Source of the DNA: CALMKX01 sp036274895
GTDB lineage: Bacteria; Acidobacteriota; Thermoanaerobaculia; Multivoradales; SZUA-115
Direction: 5' to 3'
Length of the DNA stretch: 64,000 nucleotides
Assembly: GCA_036274895.1 (NCBI GenBank)
Contig: DASUEU010000058.1
Coordinates: 124,001 to 188,000, forward strand
Translations under genes and position numbers: made by a program
In this document: positions 1 through 7,160 of the stretch, in pieces
Layout: every line of letters starts with the position of its first letter
How positions within the stretch are numbered: position 1 is the first letter of the stretch
The notes under the pieces: generated by a model
Databases searched by the model: none
Told to the model about the DNA's origin: nothing
The model's input: the letters and a program-made list of their open reading frames with translations, nothing else

Positions 1-2121
1 CGGACGCAGGGAGTGCTCCACGGCGAGAACCACCTCGTTGGTGATCGGCGCCTCGAGGTTCGGGTCCGTGGCGTTGATGGTGCGCAGTCCCCCCAGCTGG
101 GGATCGATGCCGGCATAGCCGATGAAGGCCCCGACCTCGTCGGGAGTGATCGCCAGGTCGCCGTTGTCGCCCCAGGCGAAGAAGCCGTACTGGTAGTTGG
201 CCGGGTTGGTGTTCGAGACCGTCCCGGAGGCGAGCTGATCGGCGAATCGCGAATAGGAGGCGCGCAGCAGGGTCTTGCGCTGCTCACCCAGGGCATAGGT
301 CAGGCCCAGGCGGGGGGAAAGGTCGTCCCACTCGAAGCCAGGGTCGCCACCGGCGAAGGCGCCGCCACTCGGCACCACGTTGCCGGCCTCGTCGCGGATG
401 GGCACCGGCGCGGCGGGGATCGTCGAGGGGTTGTTGTGGCCCTGCTGGAGGTCCCAGCGCAGCCCGAGGTTGGCCACCAGGCTACCCAGGGTCAAGGTGT
501 CCTGCACATAGGCGGTGCTGTACTCGACCTCGTCCGAGACGTTGCGGTCGGTGCGGGTGAAGCCGACATAGCAGTTGGGGTTGCCGTCGCAGAAGAAGTC
601 CGGCAGGCCCTGGTCGGCGCGGCCGACGATCTGCAGGCCCGGCCAGGTCGAGAAAGACTCCACAGTGGCCTTGCGGTACCCGACGCCGAATCGCAGCTCG
701 TGGCTGCTCGCGCCGACCTGAAAGAAGTAGTTGCCATCGACCTTGGCTTGCTCCTGCGGGCGATCGGTCGAGACGCCGAGGAAGCTGTTCTGCCAGACCC
801 GGTCCGGCTGGCGGACCACGTTCGGGAAGGAGGGGTCACCGAACCCGCCGCCCACCGGCTCGAGGGCGAAGCCACCGCCCACGTAGGAGGCCATGCCGGT
901 CAAGAAGAAGCTCGCGCCGAAGATCTGGGTATCCTCGAGCTTGTAGATGTCGGTGGGGCCGCTCTGGTTCCAGGTCGTCGGGGCGGGGCGCAGGGGGCTG
1001 GCGTTGCGCCCGCTCTTGATCTTGTCGCCGTAGTGATAGAAGGCGGTGAGCGAGTTGCTGTCCGAAAGCTGCGCGTTGACCTTCGCCGCCCAGCTCTCGA
1101 GCTTGGTGGTGTCGTGGGACCCTGGGCCAGTCGAGCCCCGCACGCCGGCCAAGGTCAGCAGGTCAATGTCCTGCACACCGTAGGAACCCCAGGCCCAGAC
1201 GCGGTCCTTGACCACCGGTCCACCGGCCTCGACACCATAGTCGAGGATCTCGACGATGGCGTTGCCCTGCTCGAAGCGCTCCTGGCCGGGACCGAGATCC
1301 GAGGCGTCGAAGTCGAGGTCCGACTGCCACGAGTCGTCGGTCACCAGGTAACGACCGGATCCCCGCAGCTCGTTGGTACCGCGCTTGATCACCATGTTCA
1401 TCGCGACACCGGCGGTGCCCAGCGAAACGTCACTGCCGCCGGTCGAGACCTGCATCTCCTCGAAAGAATCGAAGTTGTAGTACGAGGGGGAAGAGCCGAT
1501 GGCTCCCATGTCGGTGATGGTGACGCCGTCCACCAGCCACACCGAGTTGTCGTCGCTCGTGCCCGGGCTGATGTAGGTCGCCTGCTGGCCGCTCTGGTTG
1601 CCACCGACGTTGATGCCATTCGTCAAAACCGCCGGTGTCATCGCCAGCAGCGCCCAGGGATCTCGCGCCGTGGGGATTTGCTCGAGCTCGACCTGCGAGA
1701 AGGTCGGGCCCACGTTGATCTTGCGTTCGTCGACAACCGGGCTGGCCTCGGCGATGACCTCGATCACCGCTTCGAGGCTGGGGCGGAGCTGGAAATCGAG
1801 AGAGGTGTTCCTGCCGGTGGTGATGGTGACGTTCGGGTTCTCGACGGTGGCGAAGCCCGCGAGCTCGACGTTGACCGTCCAGACCCCCGGCGCGAGGCCG
1901 AGGAAGCGGAACTCCCCGAGATCGTTGCTGTTCTGCGTCTGCGTGGCGCCCAGGCCGGAGAGGGTGATGGTCGCGCCGGGCAAGGGCTCGCCGGTTTCGG
2001 TCATGACCTTGCCGTAGAGATTGCCGCTCTGGACCTGTGCCCAACCGGGAACGGCTCCGAACAGAGCGATGGCGACCGTCGCGAGAGTGAAACGGCTCCA
2101 GCGGAAAAGATTTCCTTTCAT
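1..2121 (-). CDS. TonB-dependent receptor, Oar-like, 3'-truncated by window edge
   Basis: Outer-membrane receptor expected to import a large substrate with TonB energy. The reading frame is open from the ATG at 2121 to base 1 (707 codons) and runs off the window, so the C-terminal end of the barrel is missing. It starts with a signal peptide (MKGNLFRWSRF..., cleavage near GWAQ). A carboxypeptidase-regulatory-like domain follows (about residues 30-115, GEPLPGATITL and GEFRFLGLAPG), then a plug domain with the typical VWLVDGVTITD stretch, then long beta-barrel sequence rich in aromatic residues. A purine-rich ribosome site (GAGGAGGACGC) lies just upstream. The substrate cannot be read from sequence. 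A sigma-54-type promoter lies about 155 bp upstream. Confidence 0.93.
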   Translation of the reverse strand, partial: MKGNLFRWSRFTLATVAIALFGAVPGWAQVQSGNLYGKVMTETGEPLPGATITLSGLGATQTQNSNDLGEFRFLGLAPGVWTVNVELAGFATVENPNVTITTGRNTSLDFQLRPSLEAVIEVIAEASPVVDERKINVGPTFSQVELEQIPTARDPWALLAMTPAVLTNGINVGGNQSGQQATYISPGTSDDNSVWLVDGVTITDMGAIGSSPSYYNFDSFEEMQVSTGGSDVSLGTAGVAMNMVIKRGTNELRGSGRYLVTDDSWQSDLDFDASDLGPGQERFEQGNAIVEILDYGVEAGGPVVKDRVWAWGSYGVQDIDLLTLAGVRGSTGPGSHDTTKLESWAAKVNAQLSDSNSLTAFYHYGDKIKSGRNASPLRPAPTTWNQSGPTDIYKLEDTQIFGASFFLTGMASYVGGGFALEPVGGGFGDPSFPNVVRQPDRVWQNSFLGVSTDRPQEQAKVDGNYFFQVGASSHELRFGVGYRKATVESFSTWPGLQIVGRADQGLPDFFCDGNPNCYVGFTRTDRNVSDEVEYSTAYVQDTLTLGSLVANLGLRWDLQQGHNNPSTIPAAPVPIRDEAGNVVPSGGAFAGGDPGFEWDDLSPRLGLTYALGEQRKTLLRASYSRFADQLASGTVSNTNPANYQYGFFAWGDNGDLAITPDEVGAFIGYAGIDPQLGGLRTINATDPNLEAPITNEVVLAVEHSLRP

Positions 2122-2276
2122 GCGTCCTCCTCGGCGAACTTCGGGGTTCGCCTGCTCCGCAAGGTCACTTGCGGTGTTCGTGAGGTCCGCGGCGCCGCGG
2201 CTGCGAGTCTTCGTCGGCTCTCGGCGCTGCCCCCGATGGGCCGGCCGGTGAGACGTTCTCGACACGAGACACTCAG

Positions 2277-2292
2277 AGCAACGACTGTGCCA
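2277..2292 (-). promoter_or_regulatory. Sigma-54 (RpoN) type -24/-12 promoter for the TonB receptor
   Basis: Read on the minus strand the sequence is TGGCACAGTCGTTGCT, which matches the RpoN consensus TGGCACR-N4-TTGCW at every defined position, with GG and GC separated by 10 nt. It points at the TonB receptor gene and would give a leader of roughly 145 nt. If real, transcription needs an AAA+ enhancer-binding activator, which is not encoded in this window. Confidence 0.6.
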
Positions 2293-2529
2293 GTGTTTTA
2301 GAAACATTTTCCTGAACGAGTGATTCAAACCTCTGGAGCCGAGGCCGAGGGGCTCAATGCCGCTCGGTGGGGCCATCGTCGCCAGCCGGCGTAGACCAGT
2401 CCGGGGAGAGGGTGGGATGAGATCCAGAGACTTGAATCGCGGGGCGGCTCGTCGCTGGGCTCCGGTGGCCGTCGACGTCCAAGCGGGCGGACGGCGCCGA
2501 TCCAATTCCCGTGGCGGCCCCGTCCCTGC
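2293..2529. other. Intergenic stretch upstream of arsR
   Basis: Together with 2122-2276 this forms a 440-bp gap between the divergent TonB receptor and arsR genes. Apart from the RpoN-type site and the arsR promoter I see no convincing gene or RNA in it. The open frames here are short and have no ribosome site or recognisable protein. Confidence 0.5.
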
Positions 2530-2558
2530 TTGACACCAATTCGGCTGGCACCTACAAT
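2530..2558 (+). promoter_or_regulatory. Near-consensus sigma-70 promoter of arsR, leaderless layout
   Basis: TTGACA (2530-2535), a 17-bp spacer, and TACAAT (2553-2558) are followed by exactly 6 nt and then the arsR ATG. Transcription would start at or beside the A of the start codon, so the mRNA should be leaderless; no Shine-Dalgarno is present. The spacer is itself a copy of the dispersed hairpin repeat seen elsewhere in this window. CAATT/AATTG half-sites (2538-2542 region and 2556-2560) could form an ArsR operator. Confidence 0.75.
2536..2553 (+). repeat. Dispersed GGCTGGCACC repeat, copy in arsR promoter spacer
   Basis: The sequence CCAATTCGGCTGGCACCT matches the repeat consensus CCCAANNNGGCTGGCACCT. 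It fills the spacer between the -35 and -10 boxes of the arsR promoter. Confidence 0.6.
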
Positions 2559-2564
2559 TGCACC

Positions 2565-2939
2565 ATGACGCAAACGTGCAATCTGGGCGATCGACACGCC
2601 TGCTGCGCCCAGGTGGGTGCCCTGCTCCGGCCGGAGCTGTTCCGGGCCCTCGCCGACCCGACCCGCCTGGCGGTGCTGCTCCGGCTCGTTGAGCTCGGCC
2701 GGCCGGCCACCGTGTCCGAGATCGCCTGCTGCTGCCCGATCGACCTTTCCGTGGTCTCTCGCCATCTGGCGGCCCTCAAGGCCGCGGGAATCACTACCTC
2801 CAAGAAGGAAGGCAAGGAGGTGCGCTACCGCGTGCTCTATGCCTCGCTGGCCGCAACCCTGCGCGAGCTGGCAGCGACGATCCTCGCCTGCTGCCCGTCG
2901 CAAGAGGACCCGGAACCCAACCCAGGAGAAACTCCATGA
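2565..2939 (+). CDS. arsR: ArsR/SmtB-family metalloregulator
   Basis: Winged-helix repressor of 124 residues, expected to be released from DNA by arsenite or a related thiol-reactive metalloid. The core reads ALADPTRLAVLLRLVELG, then the recognition helix region LSVVSRHLAALKAAGI. Metal ligands are likely in the cysteine-rich stretch IACCCPIDLS just before the recognition helix, and in N-terminal CNLGDRHACC. The ATG is chosen because a near-perfect promoter ends 6 nt before it. Its stop overlaps the arsM start as ATGA, so regulator and methyltransferase are translationally coupled. The effector is inferred from the cysteines and from arsM next door. Confidence 0.92.
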   Translation: MTQTCNLGDRHACCAQVGALLRPELFRALADPTRLAVLLRLVELGRPATVSEIACCCPIDLSVVSRHLAALKAAGITTSKKEGKEVRYRVLYASLAATLRELAATILACCPSQEDPEPNPGETP

Positions 2940-3772
2940 GTCGTCCCGAAGAGGTCCGTTCCACTGTCACGGCTTCCTACACCCGAGCCGTCCTCCAACT
3001 CGGTACCGGCTGCTGTGGCGGAGGCGCCAAGGGCGTCGCCGCCCGAGTTGCCGGCTACCAGAGCGAAGAGCTCGCCGCGCTGCCCGCCGACGCGGTCGCC
3101 AACTCCTTCGGCTGCGGCAATCCCGTGGCCTTCGCCGGTGTCCAGGAGGGCCAAGTCGTGCTCGACCTCGGCTCCGGCGCCGGCATCGACCTCCTCCTCG
3201 CAGCCCGCAAGGTCGGGCCGACCGGCAAGGTCATCGGCGTCGACATGACCGAGGCCATGATCGAGCGGGCCCGGGCCAACGCCGCGGCGGCCGGACTCTC
3301 CAACGTGGAGGTACGCCGCGGGATCATCGAAGAGCTGCCAGTCGAATCTTCTTCGGTCGACTGGGTGATCTCGAACTGTGTGATCAACCTCTCCCCCGAG
3401 AAGGACCGCGTCTTCGCCGAGATCGCCCGCGTGCTCAAGCCGGGCGGGCGAGTGCTGGTGTCGGACATCGTGGCGGAGGACCTCCCCGCCGCCGTGCGTG
3501 AGAACCCCGACCTCCACTGCCAGTGCGTGGCGGGGGCGATCTCTGAAGCCGAGTACCTGGCAGCACTCGAACAGGCTGGCTTCACCGAGGCCAGTGTCGA
3601 GGATCGCCTGTTCTACGACCCCGAGCAGCTCCAGGCCCTGGTCGAGTCCGAGCTGGCCGGGCAGGCAGCTTCCTGCTGCGGCAGCTCCCTCGCCGACCTC
3701 TCGGCCGACCTCGTCGCCTCCTTCGCCGGCAAGGTGTGGAGCGCGCGGGTATCCGCCACCAAGCCGGTCTGA
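2936..3772 (+). CDS. arsM: Arsenite methyltransferase
   Basis: SAM-dependent methyltransferase of 278 residues that methylates As(III) to methylated, volatile or exported forms. The SAM site is VLDLGSGAGIDLLLAARKVG (about 75-94). The three cysteines expected to bind As(III) are visible: C60 in NSFGCGNP, C148 in ISNCVINL, and C195 or C197 in LHCQCVAGA. The N-terminal GCCGGG and the CCGSS stretch near the C-terminus are typical of bacterial ArsM. It overlaps arsR by ATGA. Its last 160 bp are also read on the other strand by the convergent beta-helix gene. No ars efflux pump is present nearby, so methylation appears to be the local detoxification route. Confidence 0.95.
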   Translation: MSRPEEVRSTVTASYTRAVLQLGTGCCGGGAKGVAARVAGYQSEELAALPADAVANSFGCGNPVAFAGVQEGQVVLDLGSGAGIDLLLAARKVGPTGKVIGVDMTEAMIERARANAAAAGLSNVEVRRGIIEELPVESSSVDWVISNCVINLSPEKDRVFAEIARVLKPGGRVLVSDIVAEDLPAAVRENPDLHCQCVAGAISEAEYLAALEQAGFTEASVEDRLFYDPEQLQALVESELAGQAASCCGSSLADLSADLVASFAGKVWSARVSATKPV

Positions 3773-5205
3773 GCACCCTCCCCCACCTCGGCGCCCGGTC
3801 CAACCCCCGGCGCCGAGCCCTCCTCCTCGGAGGTGCCAGCCGCTTTGGGAACGGGCGGCTCGACAGAGTTGCCCGAAGCCTCGACGAGAGGCCCCGGCTC
3901 GCCCTTGTGCTCTGCTCGGCCAGGCGCTTCGGTGGCCGCCAGGACGAACGAGTTGTTCTCGACGACCACCTCGGCAGCCCCGTCCGCGACCACCCGCCCC
4001 CCTTCGAAGCGGTTCCTGGACACCACGAAACGAGGGAGACGAAGCCCCGGCCCGCGGACCTTCCAGCGGATCTCCTCGCCGCTGCTCAACCGATTGCCGA
4101 CCACTGTGACCCGGCCCCCGAAAGCTGGGTCCAGCCCCCCTCGCAGGCGCAACGCCAGGAACGTTCCACCGCCCTTGGAGAAGTTGTCTTCGATCGCCAC
4201 GTCGCCGTTCCAGCCGAGATTGACGGTCGCGACCGCTGCGTTGTGGAGATCCTCGAAGCGATTGGCGACAACATGCGTCCCCCGGTTCTTCGCCGAGAAG
4301 GTCACCGCACCATCGCTGTGCCCCGCTTCTCGGTGCCTCCTCCCCAGCGCGCTGAAGCTGTTGCCCTCGATCAGCACACCAGTGGTCGCCGAGAGATGGA
4401 CTCCCGCCCCGGCCCCACCATGAAACTGGTTGCCGGTGAGCTGGACGTCATTGGCTGAGAAGAGCTGTACAGCGTCGCCCCAGGAATCGACGAAGCGACA
4501 TCCTGTCACCGCCAACCTGCGCCCCATCAAGAGGAGGGACTCTCCCCGCTGCCAGGCCACGTATTGGTGATTCCCCCGGTAGTTCCCATCGAAGATCAGC
4601 CCCTCGACCCTGAACCCGTCGACCGGCGCCCAGGCACGCACCAGGGAGGCGATCGTGACCACCCGATCGCCCGCTCGGTAACCTCGGCCGAGCTGTGCGC
4701 CCAGGATCAGCCGGCGGCCGCTGTCGACGCTGAGCACCCGCAACCGCCGGTGCGGACCTTCGCCGTCGGCCATGGCCAGACCCGCGACCGGCGTCACGTA
4801 GAAGCCGGGCCGGAACGCTGAAGCATCTTCGAGCTCGACGGCGGTGGCCCCCGCCGCCACGTCGTTCAGCAAGCGAGCCACCACGCTGTCCATCCTCAGG
4901 AGGGTGGCTCCCCGGCCGACCCAGCGTTGACCTGGCAGGGGTCGGAGCTCGCTGCACAGCCGGTAAACCCGATCCGGCTCGAAAAGCACCACTCCCCCCA
5001 CTCCCGCGGCCGCGACCACGGCCTGGAGGCGCCCCTCCTCGCAGCCGGTGTCCTGACCAGCGCCAAACCGAAAACCCGATACCTCAACAGTCCGCGGCAG
5101 CAGGGGGTGCGGCAAGCCACGGGAAGGCGCTGCAGCAAGCAGCGATGTGAGGCCGGCGGCGAGCCAGAGCAGGGATCGCTTGCCAGGGCGGGTGTTCTCC
5201 CTCAT
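3613..5205 (-). CDS. Secreted right-handed beta-helix protein
   Basis: A 530-residue protein with an N-terminal signal peptide (GKRSLLWLAAGLTSLLAAAPS). It contains a series of short repeats such as LAVTGCRFVDSWGDAVQLF, VQLTGNQFHGGAGAGVHL and VLIEGNSFSAL, which are right-handed parallel beta-helix coils of the kind found in polysaccharide lyases and NosD-like proteins. A carbohydrate-related role is inference; no catalytic triad can be assigned. The C-terminal 90 residues are low complexity and include PKAAGTSEE, encoded by a copy of the dispersed repeat. The final 53 codons lie antisense to the end of arsM, suggesting that an older stop codon was lost. Confidence 0.8.
   Translation of the reverse strand: MRENTRPGKRSLLWLAAGLTSLLAAAPSRGLPHPLLPRTVEVSGFRFGAGQDTGCEEGRLQAVVAAAGVGGVVLFEPDRVYRLCSELRPLPGQRWVGRGATLLRMDSVVARLLNDVAAGATAVELEDASAFRPGFYVTPVAGLAMADGEGPHRRLRVLSVDSGRRLILGAQLGRGYRAGDRVVTIASLVRAWAPVDGFRVEGLIFDGNYRGNHQYVAWQRGESLLLMGRRLAVTGCRFVDSWGDAVQLFSANDVQLTGNQFHGGAGAGVHLSATTGVLIEGNSFSALGRRHREAGHSDGAVTFSAKNRGTHVVANRFEDLHNAAVATVNLGWNGDVAIEDNFSKGGGTFLALRLRGGLDPAFGGRVTVVGNRLSSGEEIRWKVRGPGLRLPRFVVSRNRFEGGRVVADGAAEVVVENNSFVLAATEAPGRAEHKGEPGPLVEASGNSVEPPVPKAAGTSEEEGSAPGVGPGAEVGEGAQTGLVADTRALHTLPAKEATRSAERSARELPQQEAACPASSDSTRAWSCSGS
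3829..3849 (-). repeat. Dispersed GGCTGGCACC repeat, coding copy in beta-helix gene
   Basis: The minus strand reads CCCAAAGCGGCTGGCACCTCC. It is in frame and encodes PKAAGTS in the low-complexity tail of the beta-helix protein. Confidence 0.6.
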
Positions 5206-5236
5206 CGAGCAGGCAGCCTATCTCGACAAGAGCAGG

Positions 5237-5258
5237 CCAGGGTGCCAGCCGCCTTGGG
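5237..5258 (-). repeat. Dispersed GGCTGGCACC repeat, copy upstream of the RAYT gene
   Basis: The plus strand reads CCAG-GGTGCCAGCC-GCC-TTGGG. Outer CCA(A/G)/TTGG ends and inner GGT/GCC can pair as an imperfect hairpin. It lies between the divergent beta-helix and transposase genes, about 60 bp before the transposase start. Confidence 0.65.
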
Positions 5259-5318
5259 AGAAGGGAGCTCGACCCGCCTCTTCGGGGCGCTGCCGCTGTT
5301 TTCCGTCTAGTACAAGTG

Positions 5319-6236
5319 ATGGCTCGTCCGCTGCGCTACACCGTCCCCGGATCCCTCATGGAGGTCACCATGCGAACCCTCCAAGGCAGGTTCCTGCTCA
5401 GACCCTCCACCCGGTTGAACCAGATCATCGCGGGCTGCCTGGGGCGAGCCCAAAAGCGCCATGGCATGGCGATACACGGCTGCGTCTTCCTCTCGAACCA
5501 CTTCCATCTCTTGCTCAGTCCTTCGGATGCCCACCAACTCGCCCGTTTCATGAACCACTTCGCTTCGAAGCTCGCTCGGGAGGTGGCCAGGCTCTACGGC
5601 TGGCGGGAGCACGTGTGGGGACGCCGCTACCAGGCCATCCCGGTCAGCGACGAGGAGCCGGCTCAAGTAGGGCGCCTGCGCTATCTCCTCGCGCACGGCT
5701 GCAAGGAGTCACTTGTCGAGCGCCCCGAGGACTGGCCGGGGGTGAACTGCGCTCGGGCTCTGGCAACGGGAGAGACCCTCTGCGGTGTCTGGCAGGACCG
5801 CTCGGCGGAGGCTGTCGCCCGCCACGAGGGTCGAGAGATCGATCCGTCGCGTTTCGCCGTGGCGGAAGAAGTGCGCCTCTCAGCCCTGCCCTGCTGGGCC
5901 CCCCTGTCGCCGGCTGAGTACCGGCAGCGCGTTCAGCAGCTACTGGAGGAGATCACGCACCACTACGCAGCCGAGCGAGCTCGCCAGGGCATCCGCTGCC
6001 TTGGCGCCCGGTGGGTGCTGCGCCAACACCCCCACTCTCGACCCAAGATCCTGCCGAGACGGCACGCACCGAGGATCCACGCGTTCACCTCCGAGGCCAG
6101 GAGGGCCTTTCAAGAGGCCTATCGAGCCTTCGTCCACACCTTTCGACTTGCTGCGCGGCGACTGCGGGCAGGTGACCTGGCCGTCCGGTTCCCGCCGTGG
6201 AGCTTTCCCCCACCTCTGCCCCTGCCCACCGGCTGA
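5319..6236 (+). CDS. REP-associated tyrosine transposase (RAYT, Y1_Tnp/IS200-like)
   Basis: HUH-type single-strand DNA nuclease of 305 residues. The HUH histidines are in FLSNHFHLLLSP (H61 and H63). Candidate catalytic tyrosines are Y93 and Y104 in RLYGWREHVWGRRYQAIPV, followed by the family-typical EE...RLRYLLAHGCKE and a WPGV stretch. RAYTs are domesticated relatives of IS200/IS605 transposases that mobilise short palindromic repeats. Here copies of a hairpin repeat lie on both sides (5237-5258 and 7071-7153), as expected for a RAYT and its cognate REP. The ATG at 5319 is preferred over GTG at 5316. I see no IS ends and no TnpB partner. Confidence 0.88.
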   Translation: MARPLRYTVPGSLMEVTMRTLQGRFLLRPSTRLNQIIAGCLGRAQKRHGMAIHGCVFLSNHFHLLLSPSDAHQLARFMNHFASKLAREVARLYGWREHVWGRRYQAIPVSDEEPAQVGRLRYLLAHGCKESLVERPEDWPGVNCARALATGETLCGVWQDRSAEAVARHEGREIDPSRFAVAEEVRLSALPCWAPLSPAEYRQRVQQLLEEITHHYAAERARQGIRCLGARWVLRQHPHSRPKILPRRHAPRIHAFTSEARRAFQEAYRAFVHTFRLAARRLRAGDLAVRFPPWSFPPPLPLPTG

Positions 6237-6332
6237 CTTGGAGGCGCCACGCGGATCGCAGCTGGGGCGGCAAGGTGCTCCGTCACGGTCGACGATGCTA
6301 CGCTCCGGCGCACCAACGCCTCGAGAGTCGCC

Positions 6333-7043
6333 ATGTACCGACACATCGACTCATCCAAGGTCCAGGGCACCCTGGGCCAGCTGGGACGACGAATCTCTGA
6401 GCGCTTTCCCAACTCGGGGCTGTCCAAGGTCTGCGCCGAGATCGAGCTGGTGGCCCGCGAGACCGAGGAGCACTGCAGCTGGATCGCCCGCCCTCAGTGG
6501 TCCATCCGTGCCGCCGTCGGCGCAGTGATCCTGATCGCCGCGCTGGGCCTGGCGAGCGTCTTCGTGCGTCTCCAGGTCCGGGTCGAGAGCCTGGACGTGA
6601 GCAATATCCTCCAGGGAGCCGAGGCTGCCACGAACGAGTTGGTGCTCCTCGGCCTCGCCGCGGTCTTTCTCGCCGGAGTCGAGAGTAGGGTCAAGCGAAA
6701 GCGAGCCCTGCAAGGGCTCCACCAGCTACGCGCTCTGGCGCACGTGGTCGATATGCACCAGCTGACGAAAGACCCGGAGAGCTCCGTGTTCCCCGGCCGC
6801 AGCACGCCATCCTCTCCCCAACGCAACCTCTCCCCCTTCGAGATGGTGCGCTACCTCGACTATGCGAGCGAGATGCTGGCCCTGATCGGCAAAGTCGCCG
6901 CGGTCTACGCTCAGCACTTCGACGACCCAGCGGTCCTCGCCGCGGTCAACGACATCGAGGACCTGACCACCAACCTCTCGCAGAAGATCTGGCAGAAGGT
7001 GACGATCGTCGAGAGCTTGCGCGATCGCGCGGGGTCCCACTAA
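6333..7043 (+). CDS. Unknown membrane protein with two predicted TM segments
   Basis: A 236-residue protein I do not recognise. Residues about 60-80 (AAVGAVILIAALGLASVFV) and 100-115 (ELVLLGLAAVFLAGV) are probable membrane helices. They are flanked by a cytosolic-looking N-terminal helix and a basic segment (RVKRKRALQGLH), with a mainly helical C-terminal domain of about 120 residues. It stands alone between the transposase and the repeat cluster at 7071-7153, so context gives no functional clue. Codon use matches the neighbourhood, supporting a real gene. Confidence 0.7.
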   Translation: MYRHIDSSKVQGTLGQLGRRISERFPNSGLSKVCAEIELVARETEEHCSWIARPQWSIRAAVGAVILIAALGLASVFVRLQVRVESLDVSNILQGAEAATNELVLLGLAAVFLAGVESRVKRKRALQGLHQLRALAHVVDMHQLTKDPESSVFPGRSTPSSPQRNLSPFEMVRYLDYASEMLALIGKVAAVYAQHFDDPAVLAAVNDIEDLTTNLSQKIWQKVTIVESLRDRAGSH

Positions 7044-7070
7044 GCGGTCGTCGCCCAGGACGCGAGGTCT

Positions 7071-7153
7071 CCCAACTCGGCGGTCACCCAAGTCGGCTGG
7101 CACCTTTGGATTGGGGTTCCCCTGGGGTTCCCCAAGTCGGCTGGCACCTCTTG
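7071..7153 (+). repeat. Cluster of three GGCTGGCACC repeats
   Basis: Two near-identical copies begin at 7087 and 7131 (CCCAAGTCGGCTGGCACCT), 44 bp apart, and a degenerate one starts at 7071 (CCCAACTCGGCGGTCACCC). The cluster fills the convergent gap between the unknown membrane protein and the carotenoid oxygenase stop codon. It could also act as a terminator for either gene, since each copy can fold into an imperfect hairpin. Confidence 0.75.
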
Positions 7154-7160
7154 TGGGGCG

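Noticed and set aside
13..2301. Long open frame antisense to the TonB receptor (762 codons)
   Set aside because: High GC makes antisense frames long. Its translation is low-complexity and matches no family, while the minus strand has signal peptide, regulatory domain and plug.
6225..6241. CCACCGGCTGACTTGG at the end of the RAYT gene
   Set aside because: It shares only the GACTTGG end with the repeat; too degenerate to count as a copy.
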